DNA from: Gymnorhina tibicen
Taxonomy: Eukaryota; Chordata; Aves; Passeriformes; Artamidae
Assembly (NCBI GenBank): GCA_013399875.1
Contig: VXAZ01008133.1
Span: 435,168-499,167 of the forward strand
DNA length: 64,000 bases
Reading direction: 5' to 3'
The position numbers and the translations under genes are program-made. The notes beneath the pieces were generated by a model, which was not told the DNA's origin, searched no databases, and saw only the letters and a program-made list of their open reading frames with translations. Positions 63,385 through 64,000 of the stretch are shown in pieces; the first letter of the stretch is position 1, and each line of letters opens with the position of its first letter.

Positions 63385-63453
63385 TTAAAAAAACATGCAC
63401 GATCATCAGAACTGTACCTGTTTCTTGACACTGACCATGACTTCAAAGAGATG
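63385..63453 (+). other. candidate exon, among the best supported here
   Basis: The acceptor is long and almost pure pyrimidine (ttccttcctccttcctattttccccctgccaag, of which the last 20 bases end at 63384). The donor is atg|gtaaga. The 69 bases are open in only one frame, exactly 23 codons with phase 0 at both ends, reading LKKHARSSELYLFLDTD then HDFKEM. The other two frames have stops. The reading mixes charged and hydrophobic residues as expected for a folded domain. I do not recognise the protein, and 69 bases is short. Confidence 0.33.
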
Positions 63454-64000
63454 GTAAGAGTCAAGAGTTTTGCTAGTGAAAAGTAAACAGATGGCCACAG
63501 TACACACACTGATTTCGAGGCTTGCTTCAGTGGGCGACTTGACAAACAGTAGATCTACAAAACTGCCTCCTTGTTCTGGCACTCGCTTTGTCCTCACACC
63601 AGCAGCAACAGATGCTTGATGCTGACACTAGCTTGGTTTTTCCCCACATAACTTTGGTCACATACTCCGAGTTGGATTTACTGTGACCTCTCTCGTGTTT
63701 CATAATTGTCCTCATCATCATGGTTGCTACCTTAAAAAGTATTGATAAGTATGTCTGTGTTCAAGTCAACTGGAGGTGGGGTGAGTAGGGGGAGGTGTTT
63801 GGGAGTGTGTATGTATCTTGGATGTGTTCCCAAGCCGAGGATCGTTTTATCACCACCTACATCTAAAAAAGAACCACTATGCTGAAATTGTGCAGTTTGA
63901 TTAGCTAGGAAGAGCTAAGTGACTTGGCCTATTGCCTCTTGTATGTGTGAAAAGATTACCTTCTAAAAATGCGACCTTTTATCCTCTTTTGCTCAGATCC

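Larger units (their letters stand above)
54741..64000. other. unique AT-rich sequence, no gene recognised
   Basis: About 9 kb with no recognised gene. Contains the hairpin at 59632-59671, the MIR-like relic at 60790-60940, candidate exons at 61214-61275 and 63385-63453, and a G-rich stretch near 63770-63810. Confidence 0.5.

Noticed and set aside
63406..63721. Two overlapping minus-strand frames of about 64 codons at the right end
   Set aside because: They overlap the better-supported plus-strand exon candidate at 63385-63453 and show no motif or splice pattern of their own.
1..64000. CRISPR array, tRNA or rRNA genes, prokaryotic operons, phage or integrative elements
   Set aside because: No regularly spaced repeats, no cloverleaf with recognisable A and B boxes, no ribosomal sequence and no prokaryote-like coding density were seen. 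The window is vertebrate noncoding DNA.

Overview
This window looks like vertebrate nuclear DNA, most probably from a bird. It is AT-rich and CpG-poor, with no dense coding, no operon structure and no long open reading frame outside retrotransposon remains. It carries several CR1 LINE copies; the one on the + strand ends in the avian-type 3' tail built on ATTCTATG. Two much older L3-like (CR1-group) relics and two MIR-like relics lie underneath. A run of N and a single N mark a draft assembly. I could not recognise any named host gene.

Layout: 1-939 AT-rich unique sequence with one candidate exon. 940-2815 a CR1 on the minus strand that has lost its reverse transcriptase segment. 3940-6425 a longer CR1 on the minus strand covering part of the endonuclease, the reverse transcriptase and the 3' end. 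6426-12894 unique sequence. 12895-14648 a 5'-truncated CR1 on the plus strand with a local microsatellite and a 3' internal deletion. 14649-26139 unique sequence with an MIR-like relic near 19.9 kb. 26140-26935 an old L3-like relic. 26936-36079 unique sequence with several hairpin-forming sites. 36080-36303 a CR1 3' fragment. 36304-41269 unique sequence, then a 231-base gap. 41590-42045 a second L3-like relic. 42046-64000 mostly unique sequence with a 32-base T run, a GC-richer patch near 54.4 kb and a second MIR-like relic near 60.9 kb.

The best overall reading is intronic or intergenic DNA, with a mild lean toward introns of a plus-strand gene. Nine 60-base rows I counted by hand sum to T 199, A 158, G 99, C 84, a modest T>A and G>C excess on the + strand as expected for transcribed sense strands. 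Several short open segments flanked by good splice signals occur on the + strand and are listed as unverified candidate exons. In a 64 kb AT-rich window some such segments are expected by chance, and I could not join them into one phase-consistent, recognisable protein.

I found no convincing new biological system. The more unusual items are a nested inverted/direct repeat at 30989-31035, two clean hairpins (29566-29640 and 59632-59671), a perfect 22-bp palindrome at 44066-44087, a hairpin plus G-quadruplex-capable patch near 54.4-54.6 kb, and a few candidate exons.
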